Below are positions 52,261 to 62,492 of a DNA stretch of 64,000 nt, piece by piece. Below the pieces are notes generated by a model. That model was not told where the DNA came from. It was given only the letters and a program-made list of their open reading frames with translations, and did no database searches. How positions within the stretch are numbered: position 1 is the stretch's first letter; every line of letters begins with the position of its first letter. The translations under genes and the position numbers were made by a program. This DNA is from Daphnia pulex (lineage: Eukaryota > Arthropoda > Branchiopoda > Diplostraca > Daphniidae). The stretch is from NCBI RefSeq assembly GCF_021134715.1, contig NC_060019.1, positions 4,712,001 to 4,776,000 on the forward strand. Direction: 5' to 3'.

Positions 52261-55113
52261 ATGTCTTTGTTAGACAGTTTAGTGATTGGTAAGAATTTTG
52301 ACAGTTACGATGATGTATTGGAATTTGCTGACGCTCTTGCAAAAGAGAATAATTTCCCTTTAAAAATTAATGACACTGTAAGTATTGAAGCTTACAACGC
52401 TAAAGTTAAGAATCAGTTAGACCCTAAGTGGAAGTTTAAGTTTGTGTTTATCACGTGTTCCCACTACGGGAAACACAAAACAAGAGCAACTGGTTTGAGG
52501 CCAAATCAATCTGTGTACGCCGCTAATTGCAAGTTTGGATTTCGCGCTGTTTTCATCCCTGTTCTTGGCAAATTTCAAATTGCACGGGAGAAATTTTGTA
52601 AGGCACACGCCAACCATGCCATATCCGAGAACCACATCAAGCTTTATCGCCGAAAAGAGTGATTTCACTTATTACCGATAATCCTATTATACCAATGAAG
52701 ATTAATCTATTCCTCTTTATTTCAGAAATCTTATGAAAAACCCAGAGCTCCATAAGTTTGTTATGTCCGCTTTGTCGGTGAGGGGAAATCCCACTTTGAC
52801 AAGGAAGGAAATTCATACTAAATGGGGACACTACATGAAGAGCAAAGACATCCAGAACATGAAGCAAGCAATGTCAGGCTTGTCTTCTAATGTATGGTCA
52901 GCAACAAAGGATATTCTTATTTCTCTAAGTAACAACCCGGACAACGTCGTCAATATTACTACAGACGACAAAGGAGAAATAGTGTGCATCTTTGTCCAGC
53001 TGGCCCAGCAAAAAAAACTATATCAGAAGTTAGTTTAATTGATTTCTCTATCTCACTTATAACTACAATTCTATTATACCCAGGTATGGGGTAGTTTTAC
53101 TATTGGACGGAACATACAACGTTGTAGAGATCTTCTCGCTACCGTTATACACCATTCTTGCCGTAGACAATTACGGAGTTGGGCAGCCCGTAGCCTATTT
53201 TTTTGTGAGAGACGAGACTGCCGAGGGAATTGGAATGGGGCTTAAGAATTTTTGCGACGTAAGTTGTAATCTCATCCAGATTCCATTCTGTTCTAATTCT
53301 TCAATCTTGTTTTGATTAGAATAACGACAACAAGATTACAGAAGTATTCGTCACCGACAAGGATTGCGCAGAAATTTTGGCCATCCATGAAAATTTCCCC
53401 ACCGTAACCCATCTGCTGTGCCACTTTCATATTCTGAAAGGCGTGGACACTAGACTTAACAAGACAGATCTCTCTAAAGGTTTCAAGGAGGAAATCTACG
53501 AAGTGTTCAAGGAGGCTGTCTACACAGACTCAGAAGAAAAGTTTATCGAGGCCCAGGAATATCTTTGTGCTTTAGGTAAACTATTTGTTAATTTCCTAAT
53601 TTATTTATATAACGCTAAACTTGCTATTTATTTAATAGAGGACGATGGCTTAGGTGAATACTTCGATAGTAGGTGGTTCAGCGAGCGCTGGATTAAAATG
53701 TGGCCGATGAAGGAGAGGCGGGGCCTGGCCACATTAGGAAACAACACTACCAACAAGATTGAAAGGCATGAAAGTCTTGGTTGAATGAATATTGAATTGC
53801 TGATTTCTTCTTTTTTTATTTCCAGATACCACCTGACTATCAAAGACGTCATCAAGAAAAAAGGCAAGAAGCTGAATTCTGTCATAGAAGCGTTGCTGGA
53901 CATTGCTACGACTAGATTGCTTGATCGCGATGTCAAGTCTCTTGAATCTGACATTAGGTTCCCCATCTCTATTTTACCACCGAGATTGGCCGCGCTAAGA
54001 GAATATTTAACACCTTTTGGATGGAACCTAGTCCAGAAACAATCCGAAAAACCCACAACAACATACGCAATGACAGTGGTAACTATTGGTCAATATCTAA
54101 AGAAAAAAATCTGTTGCTAAATGTGAACTACATTTTAGACGCAGGGCCCTACGTCATATGTAGTGTCTTCGAAGTCGGGAGAGCACAACATACCAGCAAA
54201 CTTCGCAAGTTGTACATGTTGGTTTGCTACATCTTACCGACTTCCCTGTTCGCATCTGCTGTTCGTGGTTGAAAAGGTAGAAGGAGTGCTGCCTAACTAT
54301 TCTAGATGGGCAGTTCACTCTGATGAAACTGAAAACCCTGTTGAATTACCCAATTCAGCACCAGCACTTTCTGTGTCTGTCGCGGTCGGGCCCAAGAATA
54401 AGGAGAAAAGTGTTCGCACCGTGATTGGTGAAATGAACCTACTTCTTGCATCTATTAGTACAACGGTTCAAGGTTTCCCACTTCCAGTTATGCAAGGGTG
54501 TGTCAACTTGTTGCGCACTCTCCATAACAGATGGAAGGCTAACGAGCCTACAGATCTAATAGATGATGGGCGAATCTTGACGATGTTTTCTCAAGATGCC
54601 GCGGAGGTGTTTCCCGTTTCTGCCGCTCCTGATACAGGTATTCAAATGCTGAAAAACTACCTAAACCTATTCTATAAATCAAAATGTTTTTGACTGTTTC
54701 CAGAACCTGTTCCAGGATCTAGTAGCCAGGATGCTCAAGCGCAAACGTGCACCGTAAATTCAGTGCCTGAATCAGGTATGAATGTCATTAATTTATATCC
54801 CTACCAAGAGCTAATTGAACTTTATAAAATATCAGATCAGGTATATGCTGAAGAAGAAACACCTACGGTACAGAAAGAGATTATTGTGACGGACGAAAAT
54901 ACTACATTGACTCCTAGGACTAAGGCAAAAAGAAGGCTAGATGCATGCAAGATGCCGCCACCTAAAAGAAGACCTGGTCCTCAACGGAAGAAGAAAGCAC
55001 TAGACCACTACAGATATGTGCCAAAGAACTTTACAGAAAAAACTAAAGAAGAAAAGGCTAAGTGTAATTTTAAAATATTAGTAAAATGTAAGCTTAATCT
55101 AACTTTCGATTAA
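52261..55113 (+). CDS. MULE transposase with SWIM zinc finger (probably disabled)
   Basis: The transposase cuts and joins the element's ends. Exons: 52261-52658 (ATG; FAR1/FLYWCH-like N-terminal region ending LYRRK), 52726-53028, 53084-53258, 53320-53575, 53639-53765, 53826 onward, then two small C-terminal exons to 55113. The catalytic core reads LLLDGTYNVVE (first Asp), VFVTDKDCAE (second Asp) and LLCHFHILKG, the MULE C-x-H signature. A SWIM finger follows (SCTCWFATSYRLPCSHLLF). The tail has a basic cluster (PPPKRRPGPQRKKK), a likely nuclear signal. Between about 54050 and 54170 the frame moves twice and returns, so two compensating indels or a missed intron are present. The donor after KIE is GC rather than GT. 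Function is therefore doubtful. Confidence 0.7.
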
Positions 55114-55315
55114 TTTGGATCAACAGTGGTTATAACTTGGCTCTGCGGATTGGCCAATGCTGAATTAGCAATTTCAACAAAGAAGACACACTTCTTCCGC
55201 TTTTGTTCCTTGAAAATTGAAGCGGATGCAGAATCCGACGACGCCAATACTGCATTGAAAAGGATCATAGACTATGATACAAGAATAAGGTTATAAAATA
55301 CAAAAACAAAGACTA

Positions 55316-56100
55316 AGTTAAACTTGCTTTACCTCCATTTTCCGTTCCCCATTGTCCAGTTTCAGGGGTCGGTAGTTCGGGTGTTTCACTGCGAATAGTG
55401 ACAACTGAAACCGGCGGACTAGTAGAAGAGATAAGAACTTGCGTTTCACTCAAAGTTACAGGAAGGAACGACGAAGGATTCGAAGCGGTCATCGTTGTTA
55501 ATTCATCCGGCTTGACCAAATGGCGTCGGTGTTGAATTGAACTCAACTGGAGTTGTTGCTGGACCCTATACTTTGTGCCTAGGGAAACTTTAATTTTAGC
55601 TTTTAGTTTTTTTGCGAATTATTTAGGCGTTTTTTCTTACCATTTACTGGGACTGGAAGTTCAGACGCAGCCTCATTTGAAGCCCCTGTTCGGCATGTTC
55701 CATCGGATGTCGATTCTGTTAATTACATAACAATAAGAAAACATAAGAAATTCAATTTTTCTAGGGGATATTAAATTGTGTTACCTGTTGCAATTTCAAG
55801 CAACAGCTGTCCTGATGATGGTGGAGCAAGTGTATTAATCGTGAGTGAGGGTGGCACACCCAATTCCCAGGCATCTAGTTCATCTATAAATAATTGTCAA
55901 GCTGCTATTTACTCTACTTAATCAACAATTTATGCATAATACCAATGAGATGTGGTGGTGGGAAATATGTGCCATCTTCACTTTGTGTCAGTGTAACGGT
56001 AACAGTACTGGACGGATGCTGTGTTCCTGGAATCAAGTGTGATGGAAAATGTTGTTGCTCAGGTTCAAAGGACTCTTTGTTCGATGACTCCACACCACCA
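55316..56100 (-). other. Possible further exons of the MULE minus-strand gene
   Basis: Several minus-strand frames with splice-like borders (for example 55316-55546, ending GGKASLT) are Ser/Thr/Pro-rich and would encode a disordered protein. A TAA separates them from the frame at 56103. The exon chain could not be settled. Confidence 0.3.
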
Positions 56101-56102
56101 GC

Positions 56103-56501
56103 TTAAACTGACTCTTTGTTCGTTGGCTCCACACTTTCACCTTCTGAACCTGTGTGTGATACATGAACACCGACAACTTCTTTTTCTTTGTTTAACTCAA
56201 CATTTTCAGTTTGTGGTTCTTCATTTTCAACATCAACATTGGCCTTGGCTGGATTTTGACGTATATCTAGGAGAAAAAATTCTATTATCTCTCTATAATT
56301 GAATAACAAATTTGTCACCATATACCTTCTTTTAATGAAAATACTTTTCCAATGTTTAAGAAAAGATTGGGCTGTTGGTTTCGTTACACTATTTTTAGTC
56401 TCTTCACCAAATGCCCATGTTGCACAACTTCCCACAGTAATATTTGGGAAATACCCAAAAATGAGTAATTCAACACCGGCGTCACTGGCAAGCTGGTTAA
56501 C
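56103..56501 (-). CDS. MULE second open frame, partly inside the terminal repeat
   Basis: A CTAG acceptor at 56501 is followed by VNQLASDAGVELLIFGYF and FGEETKNSVTKPTAQSFLKH, then an acidic segment (DVENEEPQTENVELNKEKE). No family is recognised. Because it starts inside the terminal repeat, both element ends carry its 5' portion, which is unusual. Confidence 0.4.
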   Translation of the reverse strand, partial: VNQLASDAGVELLIFGYFPNITVGSCATWAFGEETKNSVTKPTAQSFLKHWKSIFIKRRYMVTNLLFNYREIIEFFLLDIRQNPAKANVDVENEEPQTENVELNKEKEVVGVHVSHTGSEGESVEPTNKESV

Positions 56502-57444
56502 CTAGTTTTTTTTAAGTAGATTATTTCGTTTTGTGTAAACTCTATTATGTTCCAGCTTTTATTTAATTTCAAGAAACATGATTCGAATCATTCGGTGCTT
56601 GTTGTTGTTGTAATTCTTGATGATCAATGCAGAGTTGCCAAAGTTTAAAGTCCGTCAATGGTTTTTGCCAAGAGCAACGGAAAGGGGTTATTATAGAATT
56701 ATAGAATTAACATCAATTTATAATATTACAAAATATTATAAAGAATATTCCGTATTTATTTAGTTTAAAAGTTTGTAATAATAATTATTAACAATTAACC
56801 GAATACAAACTAGTCCATAAGCATCGACTAGTCCATAAGCATTGACTACTTCATAGGCATTGACTAGTCAATAAGAGTCGATTACCACATTCTCCATTGG
56901 TTAGCGAGCAATTTTTCGCACAATCTAGATTAAATTAGATCTAAATATTTATTAACAAATGCTGTTTACGTTTTAATTAAATAAAGCTTCAGTTATGTCT
57001 ATTCCTGTACCAATTTTGTAAATGTATCCTAATCCTAAGCATCACTATAGGACAGCAACCAGCACCAAATGAGAGTATCGCCTTTTTTAAAATTTACCTT
57101 TAAAATCAAGCGTTCATCAACAATATACACGAGAATTAAAAATAATTTATTATGCACATTCAAACCCTAGATTCAAACGATTGAATACAATCATCATTAC
57201 AAAAATACAAGCTAGCATTCAAAAAGGCGCACTCTAATGGACAAGTCGACTCTTATAAACTAGTCGATAAGAGTCGACTTGTCCTCAGTAGAAAAAGCAA
57301 AAATTCAAGCTAGCATTCAAAAAGTCACACTCTAATGGAGAAGTCGACTCTTATAGACAGTCAATAAGAGTCGACTTTCCTCAGTAGAAAAAGTGACTGC
57401 GCGATTCGTTCCTAAGCATCGACGAGATAGTGCGCGACCAGCCT
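56160..57444 (-). repeat. MULE right terminal inverted repeat
   Basis: Matches the left repeat but is 98 bases longer, because the AAGCTAGCATTCAAAAAG...GTCGACT segment is tandemly duplicated (about 57222-57390). Confidence 0.75.
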
Positions 57445-57895
57445 GGTGCAACAGTCCCAGAAATACTTGTCTGCTTTATTCCGCCTACCATTAGTGTCGA
57501 CGGCAAGCTGCTTGTCGTGGTTGAACGAGTTTCTATGGGTGTTGCTGGCGAGTGTGGCGACCTGGCTTCACCGATTCGATGGGTACCCTTACTTGAACCC
57601 TTACTTGAACGAGCTACTGAATAGTCAGGGCTAGGTTCTGTTCGAATTTGTCTCTTCGCAATCGAAGGCTTTATTCCGCCTACCATTAGTGTCGACGGCA
57701 AGCTGCTTGCCGTGCTTGAACGAGTCTCCGTTGGTGTTGCTGGCGAGTGTGGTGACCTGGCTTCACCGATTCTATGGGTGCTTATCTTACTTGAACGAGC
57801 TACTGAATAGTCAGGGCTAGGCTCTGTTTGAATTTGTCTCTTTGCAACCGAAGGTTTAGATGGAAATGGACGGCTACCAGATGTCTTCACAGCTG
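57445..57895 (-). pseudogene. 5' fragment of three-exon gene, copy 5
   Basis: Exon 1 N-terminal part with both 67-residue units; cut at SISGTVAP by the MULE end. Confidence 0.65.
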
Positions 57896-57961
57896 TGAAA
57901 GAAGTAAATTAAAGTCAAAGGAAGTAAAGGTCACTCGTATTACAAAATAAATACCTGGTGA

Positions 57962-58516
57962 GCTTTTTCAAGAAAAGCAAAAAGTCGTCTTTTCTTCATT
58001 CTTGAAAAGAATCTTAAATTTCAAGAAGCTTTTTCAACTCTGGGTCAAAATGAAAATATTACAGAAGAAACGATAAAGATTATCGAAGAATACGTTTGCG
58101 CCATGTATGGAAAAAAATTCACCGTCAACGAATGCAGAATGGATATGTTCTTGAAAATTTATCAACCAATGAGAGGTAAAAATCCTATGGCCAACGTCAA
58201 AGGAATTGACGGAAGTTCCCTCCCTCCATGCCACTCTGTATTATTGGAGCAAATCAAAAGAACAAATGCTATTTGTTCTGTTTGGCGAAACGGAACTGTT
58301 TTTAATCCTCAAGTCATTTTACTTAGCGGAAACGGGTGGCAGCTAGTTGAGGAAAAATACTCCCCTGTCTGGTTTCAGAGTGACATGGTCCCGACGACAA
58401 TTGAAGATATGATTTTGGATTCCTCTAACGAAGAAGAAAAGGACGAGGATGCAACTGATGTGTCCAGCGATGAAGCCGATGATGAGTCAGATTGCTCTTT
58501 GTCCGACGTCGATTAA
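57962..58516 (+). CDS. Repeat-associated C-terminal domain, copy 5
   Basis: Open throughout; the protein from the ATG at 58103 matches copies 1 and 3 except for the last residue (SDVD). Confidence 0.5.
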   Translation, partial: AFSRKAKSRLFFILEKNLKFQEAFSTLGQNENITEETIKIIEEYVCAMYGKKFTVNECRMDMFLKIYQPMRGKNPMANVKGIDGSSLPPCHSVLLEQIKRTNAICSVWRNGTVFNPQVILLSGNGWQLVEEKYSPVWFQSDMVPTTIEDMILDSSNEEEKDEDATDVSSDEADDESDCSLSDVD

Positions 58517-59313
58517 ATTGTTATTTTCCAATAACTTTTTTAACTTTAAAATTTTTAACTATGTAACCCACGTCTTCAAATGAGGAGTTTCATAACCAAA
58601 GCCAGAATACATTCTTGAAGCTTATTAAATTGTCAGCTGTACCTGTTTTCTAATTTTCCCCCTGAAAGAATTTGAATTTGCGCCACGAATGCTGCGTTGC
58701 CATTTACGGCAAAGTAAAAAAAAATCAGCCGTCGGGCTACAAATCGCAGTCTGATCACATGAAAGCCCCAGATTTTCATGTCAGATTTTATATAACTTAA
58801 TTCTATTTTATATTCTCTAAATTTTAAGCTTATTTCTAGATTTTATTCTTATGGGGTAAATTTCCACAAAAATCGATCATTTTTCCGATTTTTGATCCCT
58901 TCTCCCACCCAAACGCCCCAGCGCCCATCGTCAAGACAAAGTTTTTTTGACTTGCCTTTGTGGTGCCTTTCATTTTAAGAACCTAAAAAAAGTTATTCTT
59001 ATGGGGTAAATCTGTGTCATTGTGGCTAGCGGACTATTCGTGGCTTTTCCTTCAACTAATCAATTTGATGTATTTTATCATCTTGAAACCCTTTATAAGA
59101 GGCCTTTGTTCTTCTTTGATTTTATAGGAAGCCAGACCGGCTCCCATCAGCGCCTTAAGCAGCAAGCGTCCATCTGTACAAGTAATTCATCATTAAACCG
59201 TTGTCGCCTACCTCCCATGGGAATCTGCAGATTCGAGCGGACACTCTTGTCATCGACAAAATTTATATTTGACTGAATTGCTTTCGTCAATTATTGCACA
59301 TGATTTGATTTGA

Positions 59314-59409
59314 TTACCAACAGCCGTCCTGACAGTTACAGCACCGGGCGTTGCACTTTCCTTTACCGCAACACGGTGTTCCCTGCTATCCATTTTCGCA
59401 CTATGCCCT
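59314..59409 (-). pseudogene. Relic cysteine-rich exon, copy 5
   Basis: Same broken exon as copy 1. Confidence 0.45.
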
Positions 59410-59714
59410 CTAAACGTTCATGCAACCACAACAACAACAAGAAATTTGTTTAAAGTGGGTTATAAAAATCTATGAAATTATGAACCTATATTACTTCCGC
59501 CAATAATCAAACCCAATATTTTGGTTGGGGATTCCGGCAAACAACATGTAGCGTCAACTTCTTGGCTGAGAAAGGTCAAAGCTATTACGCAACTCATTAG
59601 CAACAGCGACTGAGGGAAAGACTGAATCGCAGTTTTTTTTTAAATAATAAACTGTCAAAATTCCAGCACAAAAATTAAACATCAAATAATAAAAGAAGGA
59701 CGTTGATAATTTAC

Positions 59715-60471
59715 CTTTCGACAGCTGGCTCCGACGAAATATACCGATATTTTAACCAGCAATGTGCAATGCACATAGTAATCTATTAAATTGGCATTAA
59801 ATAAAGATTTGCTGATGCTGTTGTCTCTGCCTTTTCTATTACAAATCCAAACACTATTATATATCGGTCCTCTATAGACTAGATGGAAAAAGCTTTCTAT
59901 ATTATTATCACGAAATGCAAATGAGAGACCAATAAGGGTTGACCCACTGTGAGATTTATAGATAATCCGTTTTGAGGCATTTCGGGAAAAAATCCAGTTG
60001 CTGCTGAGCGCAGATTCCCCGCAGAAGTTTATTATTGAATTTTCTCTTCTAATAGCTAACTTTCAAAATTGGACGATATTTTTGGATGAAGTGCCATCAG
60101 ATTTTATTATTAAATTTGTGTTCAAATATGTCAGGGTATCCGTGCTGCTGCTCTCTCTCTCTCCTTGATTGATGTTGCGTATTGTGGCCAATATTAACTT
60201 TATTACCATTAACTATAGTGAATTAATCCGGTTTATGGAAATGTGAAAATATGGACCTCAATTTAGTTTCTAATACAAATATTATGGACACAACCTGGTC
60301 ATGCGAATTTTGCGAAAAAGCTGGAATAACCTGGAAAAAACCTAGAAATGGACGCGATACAATCTCCTTATATTCCTCCTCTTTTATCTGGATATACAGA
60401 CGCATAAATTGTATCAATGCACGAGCACATATCGCTGATTCAATAAAAAAACGTAGGCTATTGCACCTCAT
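59715..60471 (-). pseudogene. Decayed CUB-like gene, copy 5
   Basis: Near-identical to copy 3. Confidence 0.3.
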
Positions 60472-61116
60472 ATCTATATGACCTTCTGAATTTAATTAAT
60501 CGCTCGTTATCGTTTTGCATTTGGATTACATATTCAACTGGCGTTTGCTGCGCCAATCAACCCGAATTCATTTTGGAATTTTAATTTTTGAAGACAGGAA
60601 AGTTATAACTAGCGCTTTACAACTTAACAACACTTGAAAAAATTTGCCATGTGTTGAGCTATATGTTTTTTGTACACGGCAAATGCTCTTTGCTATGATA
60701 AATAGGTAGGGTTATTCTTTTTTGGGGAGGCATCATGGCCGATATTGCGGACTTTTTCGGAATTTGCACATAATGTTTGGGTACTCCAAACGGTTTTAAA
60801 GTGTCCACAAAAATTTAGAGATATATGTAAAAAAAGATTACAAAGTCAGAGCTGCTGAGCATTTGTATGATGTGTATTATCAGAGTTGGAAGGTTGAATA
60901 TATATTCAAGCGGATTATTTGAATATATCCACAATTATACAAATATTGCTCGGGTTAATTGAAACCAGAAGATTTAGATAGGACAGACTTGGATTTTCTA
61001 ATTTTTTTCCCATTATTCAAATTCTGTAGTTGTTTCGGATAATCTTGGTCGGATAACAAATTCGGTCCAGTTCGGTTGCATGAAAAACAAGTGATGAATT
61101 ACTATTTCGGTTAGGG

Positions 61117-61406
61117 TTATCCTCTACCACACCCGTCTGGTGCACCGCAGTTTGCAGCAAAGAAAGATGTGCAACGACAGTTCACAGCGCCATCGCAACG
61201 CCAACGACAACAGTTGCCTAGGGATGAATGGCACTGTCCATTCACGAGCCCACCGAACTCGTTGACAATTGCCAGCAGCACCAAAGACACCATCAAAATC
61301 ATAAGAATCTAAAAAGGTGCATATGCAGCAATATAAAACAAATAAACAAACATTGCGATAGAATAACTTTGGATTTGAGATAAATTGTTATTACCGATTT
61401 GACCAT
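61117..61406 (-). CDS. Secreted eight-cysteine peptide, copy 5
   Basis: Exons 61395-61406 and 61117-61308. Same protein, splice sites and promoter as copy 1. Confidence 0.75.
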
Positions 61407-61480
61407 TTTTTGCTATAAGGAAGGCTAGACGAGTTCAACTGTTCAAAAAGTTGTGATAATATTGACTGATTTTCGAGCCC

Positions 61481-61488
61481 TTTTTATA
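61481..61488 (-). promoter_or_regulatory. TATA box, peptide gene copy 5
   Basis: TATAAAAA with the same spacing as copy 1. Confidence 0.6.
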
Positions 61489-61970
61489 CTAGATCCAAAA
61501 CCACCTCCCCACTGGCTCTACAGCAGCATGGCTCCTCCTCCTCCTAATCAGCTAGTATAACACACGTGCCGTAACTGTGCCAGTTAAGCAGCGCTGCAAA
61601 CGGGTGCGCAAAAACTTGGGTTTTCAGCAGTGTCTTTTGCTGGGTTCTTCCTGTTGCCGAATCCGGGATTTCCCCGCAAAAACTAGTACTCCTGCTGGTA
61701 TGCCTTGCGGCGAAGAAAGGTCTTTGATCTTCTAATATATAGATGTGTTTCTCCTTAAGAGATTCATGGCAAAAACTGGTTGAAACTGGTAATGAACAAG
61801 ATTCCTTCGGGAATGTCCTTCGGGAATTTTTTTAAACGTTAAAGAGACAGAAAATCAAGGTTAAATAGTAGATTAATACATACTATTATGTTTGGAAAAT
61901 TCTCTTTATTCTCTTAAATTAATTGATTCTTATTAACTAATTGACTAATAATCTGTCAATATTATGAGTG

Positions 61971-62019
61971 GTGCGACTTAGGTGTGACGGAGGCTTCGCC
62001 CCGCCACCCCACGTCGCAC
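61971..62019. other. GC-rich hairpin, copy 5
   Basis: Same stem as copy 1. Confidence 0.5.
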
Positions 62020-62129
62020 TCCATGTTTAGATTAAGTTAAAGTAACACTTATTACTATAGTAACAATACAATTATATCATGTGGTCACATGTTGCATTAC
62101 ATGAGTCTTGGCTAATAGAGAGCGAGCTA

Positions 62130-62199
62130 CCTTGTCCGACATTCGAACCTCGGTCCTTCGACATTACAGCCCAGAAGGCTGACCATTAAACCACCGGTG
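62130..62199 (-). other. tRNA-like segment, copy 5
   Basis: Same degenerate tRNA-derived segment as copy 1. Confidence 0.4.
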
Positions 62200-62492
62200 A
62201 TATGGGAGACAAGGGGGAAACGTGGGCTGGTATCGTATGGCCCAGGTATACCCCCTTTCACTGACCCCTCTCCCATGGGTACGCGCCAACCCCCGCTCGA
62301 CCCTCCTTTCTGGCCGGCTTGGGCTGCGCGTCAGCTCCGTAAAACTCAAAACTTTGAACGCGTTTTACGGGCACTTCCGCTCATTTGCACACCCTAAACC
62401 CTGTGTTAAAAATGATCAGCGTAACGAGATCTACAACCCTATACCTTTCTTTTTTCGATATAAGAAAACCTGTCTCGCTAGGGAAGAGCCCA

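Larger units (their letters stand above)
50064..57444 (+). mobile_element. Mutator-like element (MULE), about 7.4 kb
   Basis: Ends are AGGCTGGTCGCGCAC and its complement, with terminal inverted repeats of 1,187 (left) and 1,285 (right) bases. It encodes a SWIM-finger MULE transposase on the plus strand and a second frame on the minus strand that begins inside the right terminal repeat. No 9-base target duplication is seen: the flanks are inverted, not direct, copies of each other. Confidence 0.75.
48359..59149. repeat. 10.8-kb palindrome centred on a Mutator-like element
   Basis: 48359-50063 is the reverse complement of 57445-59149: both are exactly 1,705 bases and share a variant (SDVD) not found in copies 1 and 3. 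The inverted repeat continues into the element's own ends. The middle (51251-56159) is unique. Confidence 0.85.
57445..62492 (+). repeat. Long repeat, copy 5 (5'-truncated)
   Basis: Starts inside exon 1 of the three-exon gene at the MULE border and runs to satellite block 5. 58517-59313 holds no convincing gene. Confidence 0.85.

Noticed and set aside
50054..57454. Simple MULE insertion with a 9-base target duplication
   Set aside because: The 9 bases beside each end are inverted complements (TGTTGCACC and GGTGCAACA), not direct repeats.
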